Shown here in pieces: positions 50,158 to 63,591 of a DNA stretch of 64,000 nucleotides. Source of the DNA: Sindora glabra (lineage: Eukaryota; Streptophyta; Magnoliopsida; Fabales; Fabaceae); assembly GCA_020226215.1 (NCBI GenBank), contig CM035230.1, forward strand, positions 19,077,883 to 19,141,882, written 5' to 3'. Below the pieces are notes generated by a model that did no database searches, had not been told where the DNA came from, and was given only the letters and a program-made list of their open reading frames with translations. Positions within the stretch are counted from its first letter, which is position 1. Every line of letters begins with the position of its first letter. Made by a program: the position numbers and the translations under genes.

Positions 50158-52436
50158 GAAAATTCATCTTTAAATTTTACTAACTAGAAAAAGAAAATAT
50201 ATAATTATTAACGGTCTATGTAAAATCTTTAAAAAGTTTTACTAAATAGTTCCAGCTATTTCTCCTTCAAATATGTTTCCACTACCTAAGTTGCTTCTTA
50301 CTCACTATATTTCTCCCATACCATTTTAATTGTAGGTATTTCTTTAAATCTTAGCTTCCTAAGTTCTCTATCTATTATCTTAATTGGTTTCTCTATATAA
50401 GTTAGCTTCTAATATAATTCTACTATTTCCTCCTTTAGTACTTGATATTCATTAGCAATGTACTTTTGTAACTTTAACACATAGAATACAAGATGTATTA
50501 CCTTCATGTTTTTCAATAAATTTAGTTGATAAGCCACCTTATCAATTCTTTTTGTTATTAGATAGGGTTTGACATACCTTGGTGCTAGTTTCCAATTCCT
50601 ACTAAATCACATTCTCCTTTCATTGGTGACACTTTTAGAAATATATGCTTATAGTCCTAAAACTCCAACTTACTTCTACATGTGTAAGCAAAGACTTCTA
50701 TTGTTCTTAAGCTACATGTAACCTTTCTCCAATGACCTTAAACCTATTCATCGCATCTTTCACCAAATTTAGTCCAATTATCTTTACCTTTATATATTCA
50801 AATCATCCATTTGGTGTTTTACACCTTTTTGCCATATAATGTCTCAAACAAGGCCATCCAGATACTTGCTTAATAACTATTATTATAAACAAACTCAATT
50901 AGATATAAATACTTATCCTAACTTTCTAAGAAATTAATCACATAAGCTTTAAGCATGTCTTCTAGTGTCTAAATCATTATTTCCAATTATTCATCTATTT
51001 ATGGATGAAATGCTATATTAAATCGTAGTTATGTTCCCAACACTTCCTGAGATACTTGCTAGAAATGTAAGTTAAACTTCATTCTACAATTAGAAATTAT
51101 CATAGTTGCTACACCATGTAAAAGCATGGTTTTTTTTTTAAATCATAGCATATTAGGATAGTAAAAATGTCATCTTAGTTGGAAAGAAATGCATTGTTTT
51201 TGTAAGATAATCAATAATAACCTATATGGAATCATACCCTTTGCTGGTCCTTGGTAATTCTATGATGAAATCCATTATAACTCTTTCCCATTTCCATTTA
51301 GGAATATTAATGTTCTGATAAAGTCCCATAGGGTGTTGGTGTTCTACTTTAACTTGCTAGTAAGTTGGACACTTGATCACATAATCAATTACATCCTTCT
51401 TCATTCCTTCCCTTCCCACTAATAGACATTTTTTAAATCTTATTACATCTTTATTGTATTGAGATACATTGTGTATAACAATTCATATGTTTTTTTTCAA
51501 AATTTCATTTCTCATCAATTTAAGAACCTACAATCTCTTTTTATTCCTTATTACACTCTCACCATTAATTTTTAGGTGGTTGTCATCTTTTGCCATTACT
51601 TTTTCCTTTAACTAATCTTACTTAAAGTATTTCAATTATTCTTCCTTAAGCTACTCCACTATTAGGGATTATATTCTTATACTCCTATTTTTGTGAAAGC
51701 TTCATCTTTATATGCTTTTTATCTTTTTCCTCAAATCTTTCCTTTTCGAAGTGTTTGCTATAATATTTTCTTGTCCGAAATGATAATGGATTGAATAATC
51801 ATTGTTCTTTACTAATTTTATCCACCTCCTTTGGTGCAAATTCAAATCCTTCTTCTCAAAGATGTACTTTAAGCTCTTATGATCTATATAAATCTCAAAT
51901 GCTGCTCCATATAGATAGTGCCTCTAAATCTTTAAGGCAAATACTACTACTATTATTTCCAAATCATGAATTGAATAGTTCTCCTAATGTTTTTTCAATT
52001 ATCTTAATATGTAAGCAATGACCTTTCCATGCTACATCAATGCCTATCCTAATCCAATCCTTAATGCTTTATAATACATTGTATACCCTTCTATTCCACT
52101 TGGGAAAGTCAATATAGGTGCATATGTCATACATATCTTTAACTTTTGAAAACTTTTTTCACATTCATCATTCCACATAACTTAATTCCTTTCCATTTTA
52201 ACTAAGTTAACAATGAGGTAATCTTTAAGAAATCCTTCATAAACTTCTTGTAGTATCTAGTTAATCCAAAGAAACAACGTATCTCTATTACTTTCGAAGG
52301 CCTTAGCTATTTAGTTACAACTTCCACTTTTTATGGATTTACTTGAATTTCTTCTTTTAAAATTACATGTCCTAAGAAATGGAAACTTTTCATCTAGAAT
52401 TCATACTTCGAAAGTTTAGCATACAATTAATGTTCT

Positions 52437-55400
52437 TGTTACACCCTTTTTAAATTATAATAAATTTGAAATTTATTTTATGAGAACGAATACTTGAAAT
52501 GATAAGTAAATTTAGGTAGATTAGAAATTTTATGTGTGAAGTATAGAATAAAATAGAGTTAATAAAAGTAAAGATGTGAGAACATAATTTGGATGAAGTT
52601 TTAATGAGGAAAATTTATTAGAATCATAAAGTATAAAGTTATATACCGATATGAGTGAGTGTGTGAGTATGGAAAAAGTTTAGAAGCATTTTTTTAAAAA
52701 TGCCCCTGAGACTTTATTATCCCTTATTTCAATCCCAAACCTTATTTCCCTCATTTCTCTTCATCTCTCTAGTTCTCTCATCTCTCTTAAGTTTCCTTCT
52801 GCATAATCACTCTAATCAAGTAAGGAGACTTCAAATCTTCTTGATTTCTTTATTTAATCAAAGTAAGAATAATGTTTTCATCAAGAATCCCTCCTATTTC
52901 TTCTTCATTGATAAAGGATTTGAAGTTTATTTAATTTTATTGAGCATTTTAAATCATAACTCTAGAAACCATGAATTTTGATGTGGTTAGGGTTGAAAAA
53001 TCTTCAAAGTAATCTTTTACCATCCTCTTCTATACAAAGTGAATAGATAATCAAGCTAAATTCATGAATTTTAAGATTATATGAGGATATATGTGAGATA
53101 TGAGTTAATTTGTGACTTTGCTTGATTCTAATTTATTTTGATATTATGGAAGTAATAAATGATGGAAATAGGTGACATGAGATGTTAGATAAGTGTGTTA
53201 ATGATTATACTTAGCTTTAATGTGCATTATATGTGTTTATAATATGTTTTGGATCGGTTGTACAGTGAAAATTTCATAAAGAACTGAATTTTTCATGTGT
53301 AAATCGATTCACCAATCGATTTAGGGGTCCAAAGGCGAAACTGGATTTCATAATCGAGAAACTAATCAATTATGGGCATCTGGGGATTGATGAATCAATT
53401 CACCAATAGATTCCAAGGGTCTAGAGGTGAAAATTGGGTTGATGAATCGATTCACCAATCAATTCATCGACTATAAAAGTTTATGCTGACTTTAAAGGGG
53501 CATAACTCTTTCATATCATGTCTGTTTTAAACAAATTACCTATCATTTTAAAAATAATTGGGTCTACTTTCAAATAAGATTAGTTTTAAATCAAAATATT
53601 ATATATATTTTGAGATATTATCAAAATAGTAGACAAGTATCAGAAACTCAGAATTTCAAAAAATAGATTTTTTATGCTTATCTTCTAAAAAATGTAACCT
53701 CTTCAAATTTTAACCGATTTAGGTGATTAAGTAGTCTATGGATAGCTACTTGAATTTAATTTTACATGAAATAAGTTTTTCAAATAATCTATTAATGATT
53801 TTTGAATCATCCATAGGATATTATTCAAAGGTCACAACTATAGTGACCCTATAGTCAATCATACCCATCCTATTTTATGTTTTCATGATTTATAAGGATC
53901 CAACATGGAAAATGTGATTTCTAAATATCAAATATAAGTAGTTTATGATATTTATATGATATGTACATAATGAAATGATCACGAAATGAGTAATATTAAT
54001 GTTGTAAACTATCTTTGTGAATTTTGCAGTAAAAAAAAGAGAAAAAAGATGAAAGTGGAATACTTAGGGATCCTTAAAGAAAATGGACACTCCAAGGTGA
54101 GTGTATATCTATCTTAGGAACCTCTCTTCTTAATTTTTCTATGCTCTATTTATTCTATTTACTAGGATAATATGTTGTAAAACTAAGAAATTGAATGTGA
54201 TGTATACCTCAAATGGATGAGTATGAAATACTATAATATGGTTACTTCCCATTATGATAAGGATTGTGGTGTGTAATGGTACTTCCAAACTACCATTTAT
54301 TTTTTGTTAATTACTATTGATTAATTTTTTGAAAACGATGCGATGAAGGGCATCATATAGGTTATTCCTGAATCATGATGAATGTATGCATTGACTGAGA
54401 GTGTGATTGTGAATATGCTTAGGTTGTGACCACACATGTGAAGTATAAGACTACTATTTAACGATTGAGTATTTTACTATCTAAATATGAATGTATTCGG
54501 AGTTATGGTATTGTGAATGAGGATGACTGAGATGATGAATTGATTATCTCATATTGTGATTAAATTGAAATTGAAACACTATGAGATATGAAATTTAGGT
54601 GATTTATATATATATAAATAGTAATGTGATACAGTTCATGCTGCTAATATACAAATAATACTAATATGATATAAATGGTTTAGAGCCAAATGTAAAAATT
54701 GTGACCAAGTAACTTATTAAAGTATAGATAAGAGTGATATAATTGAATGTGTAACTTTATAAAATAATGTGAATAGAATGTTTCATTAGCATAAAGTTCT
54801 AATAATTCAATTATCTTATGTTGGATTTAAAAAGAAAGAATTCTATTTTACCATTATAGTCTTTTACCTGATGTAGAATTGATAAAATAAGAAATGGATG
54901 ATCTAGAATGTTATACCCATGTCATTAGAGTAAATTAGTATCTAAAAATATGTGTTTCAGTGCTCAAAGTTTGATCCAAGAAAAATTTAAATTATGTTAT
55001 TTGATTTCTTTAAATTGGTGTTTGGATTTCTTAGAACTAAGTGTCCAGTTTTATAATATGATATGATTTAGGTCTTTTAAGACTATAAAGCTTTCAAATT
55101 TTGATTATTTTGCATTTGATTTAAAGATTCCTCATTTATGAAAATCTTCAATTTCTTTACAATAATTTCTTTGAAGATATAAGAGAATGATATTACAAGA
55201 TATTACAAGATGGTAGAGCGAAATGAATAAAATTTGATTAAAAGCCTCACATTTTAATATATTATATGTATGAACTTGATTCCAAATAGATTATTATGTA
55301 AAGATAAAATTTGGTTTTAAAGTTAACATTGGAGAAATATAAGAAGCTAATGACCTAAAATAATTTATTATGTTATGATTTGAACTTAGAATTTAAATAT

Positions 55401-57117
55401 TTGGAGACAAGATAAGTAATGCTCTTACATTTATAGTTTATCATTATAAAGTGGTGGAACAAATAAAGGAGTGAAAATAATCATAAATATCCTAGAACAT
55501 CTAAAAGTAACTAGACATTCCTAGGTGAGTAAATATCTCACTCTAAATTAATGTTTTAAATATTAAAGTATTTAAATATCATAAATTATCATCTTTCTTG
55601 TGAACGTTAAATACTACTTATCTATTCACTAATGAATCTTAAATAAGATAAGAGAGGATTATAAAATATATAATGAAATTAACCATGTGTTAATGAATAA
55701 GAAATTCAGAAATGATGCTTGTGACGAGTTAGTAATTACCTATTGTAGAGAATGACAGGCTTACATGGCATAGTGATGATATTATTGACTACTGATTGAT
55801 AGCAAATTTGAAATGTAATGATAAGTGAGATTCGTATTATGATGAAACTTATATGGTTACTTATTGATGCTTACTGGAATGATAGGTTATGAGAGTGTAT
55901 GGTATTGATTGAATATGGATTGATTCGTATGGCCATACGAAAGAGCATGTTGGTGTTGGTATATTATGTTATATGTTTTAATTGCCCCGTGATGAGGAAT
56001 AGCTAAATTATATTAAGATTATGTTCACATTATGATAAATAGAGTTGATCTCTATTGTACATATTATGATGTGAATTATGCCAGGAATGGCATTTGAAAT
56101 GAGAAATGTGATTGGGGTGATGATATGAAAACTAAATAGAAAATTCCTAATAAAAAAGTAGGTAAGGTATAAGGTTGGCTTAGGAGGAACAAGGATGGAA
56201 AGGCGGGTAGGGTATAAGGCTAAACTGAGAGACAAAAAATGGATACATACATGTTGATTATAAATGATTATGTAATATGATGTGGTATTGAAAATTTATT
56301 CGTGATTGGATATTATAGCTTGATATGATTGTAGAGACTTGACATAATTGTGATGCTTCAATTGTAATTAAGCCTAAATGGCTATTTGTAAATGTGATAA
56401 CCATCTAAAATGGGTGTGTGTGGTATGATGATGATATTATGTGTCAGCGAATAGTTGAGATTATTATTATCTGTAATATAAAATATGAAAGCAAAGTTGT
56501 GTGCAGGTGAATACTCAACCCAAAGCTTAATCTTGTATATCTTAGAAATTCAAGGAGTTTAGATTGTAATTACTTTTGTAATCAAATATCTAATCAGCAT
56601 TCAACCATTTAATATGATTGAAATTAATTTAGAAGGGATAGATATATGCTCACTGAGTTCTTATAACTCATTCCATTCTAATTTCAATTTTTTCAGGTTA
56701 AGATAAGAATATTTAAGTCTTACTATATTCATGGATAATTAAAGATGGCCTAGTTGAAGGATTTTGATAGTTAGAATAGAATTAGGGTATGCATGTAGAG
56801 ATTAAGTTAATTCAATACTTAATGTGCTGAATTGTTTATCTACATATGCATATCAAAGTTATGTAACATTTTGTGTATTGATCATACAGCTGTATCCATA
56901 AAGAATATAGGTTTTGTGAATTAGGGCACATGACCTTCAGAAAGTATCTAAAAATAAAGGAAACCCTGCTTATTTTCTTGTAAAAATTTGAAATAAATAT
57001 GAGTTCTATAGAAATAAGATAATTTCTATTGAATAGAATTATACTAAATAACGTTAAGGCTAGTGAAAACTAGATAATGGGATCCATGCCGGTCACGATT
57101 GGGTTTGGATCGTGATA
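52437..57117 (+). mobile_element. 4681-bp gypsy-type solo LTR with GTTCT duplication
   Basis: Starts TGTTACACCC and ends GGATCGTGATA (CA changed to TA), flanked by a perfect 5-bp duplication GTTCT at 52432-52436 and 57118-57122. The host reverse transcriptase reading resumes directly on the other side, which fixes both ends. It contains a promoter/leader zone near 52650-52830 (C/T-rich, CTTAATCAAG-like), palindromic units at 53301-53465 and a segment ATATGCTCACTGAGTTCTT near 56645 also found inverted at 44450. No coding region: the readings at 52700-52981 and 56008-56235 have no domain. Confidence 0.88.
53301..53465 (+). repeat. Four palindromic AATCGATT units in the gypsy LTR
   Basis: Units start at 53301, 53351, 53392 and 53444, for example AATCGATTCACCAATCGATT. 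The spacers (GGGCATCTGGGG, CCAAGGGTCTAGAGG) are alike each other and like those in the copia LTR at 10126-10584. Confidence 0.85.
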
Positions 57118-57870
57118 GTTCTCTTAATGTTTACAAAGTTATTCATAGATGTTGTGCATGTTCAGCCTCACTTTTTGAATACATTATCATATCATTGATA
57201 AGTACAATGATAGACTTATCCAAGAATAGTTTAAACACTTTATTCATTAAGTTTATAAATATTGCTAGCATATTCATCAATAAAAAAAACATGACTAAGA
57301 ATTTACAGTGTCTATAGCAAGTGTGGAATGTTGTCTTTGGAATATCTTCTTTTTAAGTCTTTAGTTAGTGATACTCAGATTAAAAATCAATCTTCTAGAA
57401 GCAATGAGTACCTTGAAATTGATCAAATAAATCATCTATCCAAGGTACAAGATATTAATTTTTGATAGTGATCTTGTTCAATTACCGATAGTCGATACAT
57501 AATTTTAATAATTTATCTTTTTTTTAACAAATAGTATTAGAGCACTTTATGGAGAAATACTCAGTTTTATGAAATCTTGTCCATCAGATCCTATAGTTGC
57601 TCCTTTAGCTCTTTCAATTTAACTAGCATCATTTGATATGAAGGGAAATAAAAGGATTAATATCGAGTTTGTTCTAAGGATTACATCAATCATGAATTTG
57701 ATTTCTTGACTAAGCAAAACTCTTAGTAATTCATTAAGAAAAACATCTTGAAATTCATTTACCATTGAAACTTCACATACTATAGGTTCTTTTACTTCAG
57801 CTTTGCTTACAATGGCTATGCAAATTATACATCCCTTTTTAACCATCTTTTTACCTTTGTACAAGAGACA

Positions 57871-59300
57871 AAGGTAGGCATTTCTGCTTGCCTCTTTCCT
57901 TAAAATACTTACACTACTTCTCTTTCTAGTTAATATGTTACCATTTGTGGTAACAATCCATATAAATGCAATACTTCAATAACTAATCCATTCCAAGTAT
58001 TGTATCATAGTTTATGACTTCTAGCACTATCAAATATATTAATTAGATAATTATCTAAGCTAAAATCATTCTTTAACATCATGAGTTGCTATCATAGCCT
58101 TTCATATTACAATAATAACTACCATAACATTTTTTTATCCTTTTATAAGTTTCAAGGTTCTACTTACTAAATTATAGGATAAAAAAGAACAATTAGCTCT
58201 AAAATCAAACAAAACTCTTTCATAAAGATTCTAGCTTAGTAAGGTACTTATCACAATAGCATTTAAGGTTTAGGTCTCCTATCTTGTCATGGCAAATACT
58301 GTAGCTTTAGTTTTAGTTATCTATTTCTTTCCTCCTTTCTCTATTCTTTTTTTTAGTATTGTTAATGACTTTACAGAAGTAAATGCTTGGGTGTTATGAG
58401 TTCTAAATGTGCTATTATTTTGGTACTAAGTTATTGCACATTCTCATACTAAATATCCTATTCTCCTATCCATGAAATAAAATCTGCATAGTTTAATAGA
58501 TTCGTGTTACACTAGTTATAAGAAGGGGGCCTAGTTAGCATATTCAACATTAAGTAGTTCTTTAATGGGTTTATTAATTTTGATGTAGCACTTGTACCCC
58601 AATGAGTCTTTTACCTTTAAAATTACTTCTTCTTACCTAATTGCCCATTCATCAGTGCACTTTACACACTTCTACTCAACCTTTTGCTATTACTGCCTCC
58701 ACTTTTAAATATTATCCTTTTCTTACCAAAGCTTGCTTCCTTCTAACACCTTTCCTTTAAGCATCTATCTACCTTGATGGATAAATTTAACACTTTCTTG
58801 TAAGTCACATCCTTTGTAACATTGATTTGATAAAGTATGAAAGCCTTGTAAATAGAGCATCGTACTAGGCTATTGTCATTAATCCTTGAATCAATTGTTC
58901 AAAATCTATTGCCTTTACATCTTGAAGACTTAGGGGGTAAGAAATGATTTGTAAGTTCTTCCTAAAATTATACCTAGTTGATGGGGTTATCACCTCCTAG
59001 CCTTGGTTTTATATTCTAGTTATACTACTAATAAGTTATGTCTTCTAATTAATGAAAAACTAGCTTTGCCACAGTAATCTCACTACATCCTAGCATCTTA
59101 CAAATTCTTTTGATTTGTTTAAAAAGTTATTAGGGGTCAATTGATGAATCAATACCATCATAGCTTAAGGGTTTCTACTTAAGAATTCATGAATTAACCG
59201 TAACCTATCCTAGTAAGGTACTAAAGGAGAAGGTTACCTATTGTTTTGCCTATTTCTATTTCTATTTCTATTTCCTTAATCAAATACCCTTTTCTAAAGT
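57871..59300 (-). pseudogene. Gypsy gag-protease remnant
   Basis: Continuation of the minus-strand gypsy element upstream of pol. About 58440-58500 in reverse reads LCRFYFMDRRIGYLV, stop, ECA, like a decayed CCHC zinc knuckle. 58700-59100 is the expected gag capsid region but only short readable fragments remain. 59220-59275 is a pyrimidine-rich run with repeated TTTCTA. The N-terminal end of gag and the leader cannot be placed. Confidence 0.45.
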
Positions 59301-60900
59301 TTGTTACAAAATATTATCCTAAATTGGTGCTTCTTAATCATTTCTACTTTCATTACTGTGAGAGTTTGCAAATTCTTTATTCATAAATTCTCTTGAATTT
59401 GCCTTAAACCTTTCTAAACATACAAGATACATATATAGTATTTTTAGCATGTATTTAACTTCTTTTTCTTTAAAATTTTTAAGACTTTAGTCATTCAATT
59501 TTTCTCAAAAAAGTGCACATTTTTTTATAGTTTGATTTTTAATCTTATTTCAAAAGATTTGATATTCTTATGCTTAGTTCATTGCAAATATTTTTAAGAA
59601 TATTTTTTTGCTAGATTTTTAGAGATCTTATATTCTTATGTTTCTTTCATATTTCATATACTTGAGAATCCTTAAAACTTTCCAAAACTAACCTTATTAA
59701 GTTTTCCATTATGAGTGGAAATAAATCATATTTTTAATATTATATGTAAACCTCCTAATACCTAACAAATTATATTTTAACATTTGACATAAAATAATTC
59801 ATTGAAACCAGGGTGGTTCATAGCAAATACATTATTGTATCATATAACATAACCAAGAAATATTAATGTCTACAAAATCCTTCATTTCTTAGAATTTTTA
59901 TAATACACATCCATTGATAAGCTACATTTGATAGCAAAATGTATACAAAATTCTTGGTCAAATCCTAAGATTTCCTTATTTGTTCCCTATTCTCAACCCA
60001 TCTTATTAAAGGCTATTTAAAGAAACAAACAAACTAAAACAACTAAAAATAATCACATAAGCACAAAAAGAAAGAGAAAAAATCCCTAGATTTGAGTTTT
60101 TTTCTATTTTAAGTTGATTTAAAAAAAAGGTAAAAGTTAAACCTTAATCCATTATTAAAAGGACAAAATTAAACCTAATACACACTAAAAGTAATTAAAA
60201 GATAAAATTGCAAAATGCCAAAAAAAATAGACAATATAAATAGAATATGCTACATTTTACACATGTATATTGCCATGTTTTTAGCAATAAAACTTCTACA
60301 ATGGGTCAAGTCAAAGGACTTGTGTAGTAAAAGTAAACAAATTAAACAAAGTACATTATACATCATCTTACCTAGTTGATTACCAACTGTGGATTATCAC
60401 AAGCAAACTTCAATTGGAAAATAAAGATAGAATAATAATAAAGGTAAAATTACAATAGAGAAGAAAAGAAAGAAAAAAATAAACTAAGGCATAGTTAAAA
60501 TAAAGTATAAATTTGTCTTTTCATTTTGGCGCTAATATTTCCATCTAATAGTAATATAAAATATTTGCCTTTCCCATGCAATGTTTTAAAAATTAGACTG
60601 AATAGTGAATTGAAAAAGACATGGGCTCATTATTTGATTAATTCAATTAGTTAGACTAATGGTTAAGCTAGGTAACGTCATAGATAAAAATTTATATAAA
60701 TTTATTTAAGATTTTAAGTAATAACTAATTTATACAATATATGAAGTCATAATTTATATAAAAAAAATTTTAAAAATAGATTAGTGAAATTTTAGTTAAT
60801 TAGGTGTTAAATTTATTCTTTTAATATTTTTAAATTACATATAGGTTTATTAAACTAACGTAACAAAAAAAGAAGTCTAAGATAAAAAAAGAAAAGAAAA
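59301..60900. other. AT-rich stretch, possible gypsy leader; no gene seen
   Basis: Lies where the leader and 5' LTR of the minus-strand gypsy element should be, but I found no primer-binding site or LTR end. Near 60570-60700 there is a short MITE-like piece (AATGTTTTAAAAATTAGACT) like the left end at 36257. No ORF of note. Confidence 0.35.
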
Positions 60901-61831
60901 ATAAGATTGGGGCTTGTTAATTTTGTATGTTTATGAGCCATGATTATGAAATGATGATATTGGGGAGAACTATACTTATGTTAAGGCTTATGCACTAGAT
61001 TTATATGCTTTTTTGTAAAAAGATACGGTTAATTCTAAAGGTATAAGGTTAGACTTATGAAAGGATAAAGATAATTGAAAGTTATAAGGAAGTTATTTGT
61101 TTTGTATACCTTATACAATAATATTTTATGAAAATATTATGCTAACATTTTTTGGAAAGTTTTGATATTATGGCTAATAATTAGATTATATTTCTTATAA
61201 CACTTGTGCTTGCAGTTTTAATTTGTTATCTTTTAGTAAATCCATATGGGAGTTCATATATCTTATATTTGAGCTAATGTTATTGTCAAATTACATCTTT
61301 ATAAACTTGATTAATGGAGTAAAATGTTAACTCACTAAACTTTTAGACTTACACCTTTTGTGGTTTTATTTGTCAAATACCTAGGTTGGTGTGTCATCAC
61401 CAACTTCACTATAGTAGATAGGTTACCTTCTTAAGGACTTCTCCTTTATTTTGTGGGCTAAGTAGCAATTGAAACTATAATTATTTTGTAGTTTATAGGT
61501 ATTTTATTAACTTAACAATAAAAGGTTATATAGGTGGTAGAACATAGGATTGTGTTAGCATAGATCCTCATGAAAAACATTTGATATGGGGCTTTATTAA
61601 GCCAACTTATTCCTTATGTAACGTTGTACAAAACAACCCTTGCTTATTTCAAGATGTTTTGGATTTAATGGAAGTGAATTTAAAGTTAGCACCTTCATTC
61701 TTGCCTTAATTATGATGCTTGGATTCTTTACCTTTTAATATATTATATTTACTACCCTTAGTCTTATTGTAGGTCGAAGAAAGTAGGTTTAAAATTTTTA
61801 CTTTAGTCACAACCATAGGTGGGTCATGATA
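60901..61831 (+). repeat. Plus-strand gypsy LTR, left end not fixed
   Basis: Ends GGGTCATGATA at 61831, four bases before a primer-binding site. It holds TAACTCACTAAACTTTTAGA and GTTGGTGTGTCATCACCAAC, words typical of the right half of gypsy LTRs. The left end is unknown; 60901 is approximate. Confidence 0.5.
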
Positions 61832-61835
61832 AAAT

Positions 61836-61851
61836 TGGTATTAGTGCATGG
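61836..61851 (+). other. Primer-binding site, initiator tRNA-Met type
   Basis: TGGTATTAGTGCATGG matches the usual TGGTATCAGAGC start of the tRNA-iMet complement at 10 of 12 positions, just after the LTR end. It gives the element a plus orientation. Confidence 0.7.
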
Positions 61852-62097
61852 CTTAAAGTTTACTTAAGGGATATTAGCTGTAAGATTAGTTAGTTTATAA
61901 AGTCATACCTATTATTGCCTAAGGATTAATTGAAACTTTACAAATGGTATGTATGTACCTAGGATCACCTATCACTTGTGTCATTTTGATTGACCTTTTA
62001 ATGTTCATAAGTGCTAATGTTAGTATTTACACTTAATAGTTTCTATTCCTATTATTGCTTTTTTCCCTAAGTGTTTGAAAATTTTATGAAATAGGCT

Positions 62098-62585
62098 ATA
62101 GTGAATACTAGAAGTCAATGAGCCAATGAACACAATAATGAAGAATCACCTATAGTTTCCTAATATCAAAGTAGTAAGTGTAGGGAAGAAGAAAGTAAAT
62201 TAACAATTTCCCTTATAGGTTCTTACAACAAGTTGTAAACTAAATAGTTAAAGCTCTCAATAAAAATCAAAGGTAAAACCATTATAGGAATTAGGATAAT
62301 CATGACTCAAACAAAGTAGAAAGAGAGACTATACCTCTTTTAAGGAAGATTTGAGGATTAAGTTATTTATCATTCATAAGTTTATCGAGTTAAAATTACT
62401 TTATTGCATAGGTACAAATCTAGCTATGGACCTGTATCAATTTTTTACTCCAATCGAACACTATGGAAATATGTTAGAATGTTTTAAACCCTTGTAGTGA
62501 AACTTATAGGGTACTAATTAGATAATGTGGCATACTATTAGTTCTTGAGTTCTATTAAGAAGAAGAATCCAAATTTGATAACTTT
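62098..62585 (+). pseudogene. Gypsy gag N-terminal remnant
   Basis: About 250 bp after the primer-binding site, decayed readings such as NTRSQ and further on IGTNLAMDLYQFFTPIEHYG suit a gag protein; stops are present. It is cut at 62585 by the start of another LTR. Confidence 0.45.
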
Positions 62586-63591
62586 TGTTACAACCATTTT
62601 ATTATAAATTATATAGGTTGTAATCATATTTCTTTTTAAATATTCTAAAAGTCTCTTAGTTAATATGTTAATGAGTTTTTTTTGTTTAATCCATGTTTAT
62701 GTTAGTTTTATGTTGTACTTATAAATTATAAGTATTTGAGCTTTAAATTAGGTTTAATTTTAATACTTTATTTTAAGAATCCATGCGTATAATTTAGTTT
62801 TTGGGTCATAACTTTAGCTATAAGTGTTAGTTTTTAACTAATTTTCATCTTTCCAGAAAGTTAGGACATAGATTTATAACTTTTATGGAAAAGTTAAAAC
62901 TTAAAAATGCTATTCTAAAGCTTAAACCCACCTTGAAATGAATTGCACAAATTTATTAGGAGGCCTAAACATTGTCTCAAAATTTAGCCTATATTTGGAA
63001 ACCTAAATGTCAAAATTGGGCAAACTATATATAGTTGAAAAACTTAGAAAGATACCTATAAATTCATTGTTTACTAAAAAGTTAGAAGTGATCATTTTTA
63101 GCCTTCAAAGTTAGTTAAAAGCCACTACCTATAGGAATGGTGTGAAGAATCAATATATAGGAGGTGAAAACAAGGTTTTGAGTAAGGATTTTTGGTTTGG
63201 TTATCTTGTATTTTATTTTACATACTTAACATTTTTCTTTTAAATTCAAAATTTTCATTATTTAAATAATATAAGAAATTTTCATAGATTTGTATTTGGA
63301 ATACCTTCCTTGTGAAAATGATATCTTATTCATTTTATACTATTACTTGTAATACCATGCACTTGTTGTTATAACCACCCTTAACTTAGCCTATTTTTCA
63401 AGAAAGTTTTATTAATTGATTTCTACCTTTAAATGTAAAGCAAGTAGTTGTAAGGGAGTTTGAGTACTTAAGACATGAAAGCATATCTATTAATGAATAT
63501 GATGCTTAATTTACTTATTTATCTCAATATATGGGATATTTGATTTCTATTAAAAGGATAAAGGTGGAAACGTTCATCTAAAGGTTAAAAA
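62586..63591 (+). repeat. 5' part of another LTR, TGTTACAACC start
   Basis: Starts TGTTACAACC, the typical start of plant gypsy LTRs, and has a TATATATAG-like TATA element near 63155. It is interrupted at 63591 by an inverted copia-type LTR; its remainder should lie beyond the window. Confidence 0.45.

Larger units (their letters stand above)
50229..57870 (-). pseudogene. Ty3-gypsy pol remnant (Tekay/Del-like), split by a solo LTR
   Basis: Minus-strand order from high to low coordinates is protease/RT leader, reverse transcriptase, RNase H, integrase, the gypsy order. 57619-57864 reads VNEFQDVFLNEL and LSQEIKFMIDVILRTNSI. About 57118-57500 reads as reverse transcriptase (IDDLFDQFQG, FLVM, VLINDMIMYSKSEAEHAQHL). 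After the solo LTR, 52040-52431 continues with LYAKLSKYEF, FHFLGHVI and FFGLTRYYKKFMKDF. 51200-51420 gives integrase KKDVIDYVIKCPTY and PKWKWERVIMDFI. 50240-50590 gives the C-terminal YVKPYLITKRIDKVAYQLNL and IKIIDRELRKLRFKEIP. The stop is at 50229-50231. The YxDD box is degraded to LINDM and stops are frequent, so the element is inactive. Confidence 0.85.
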
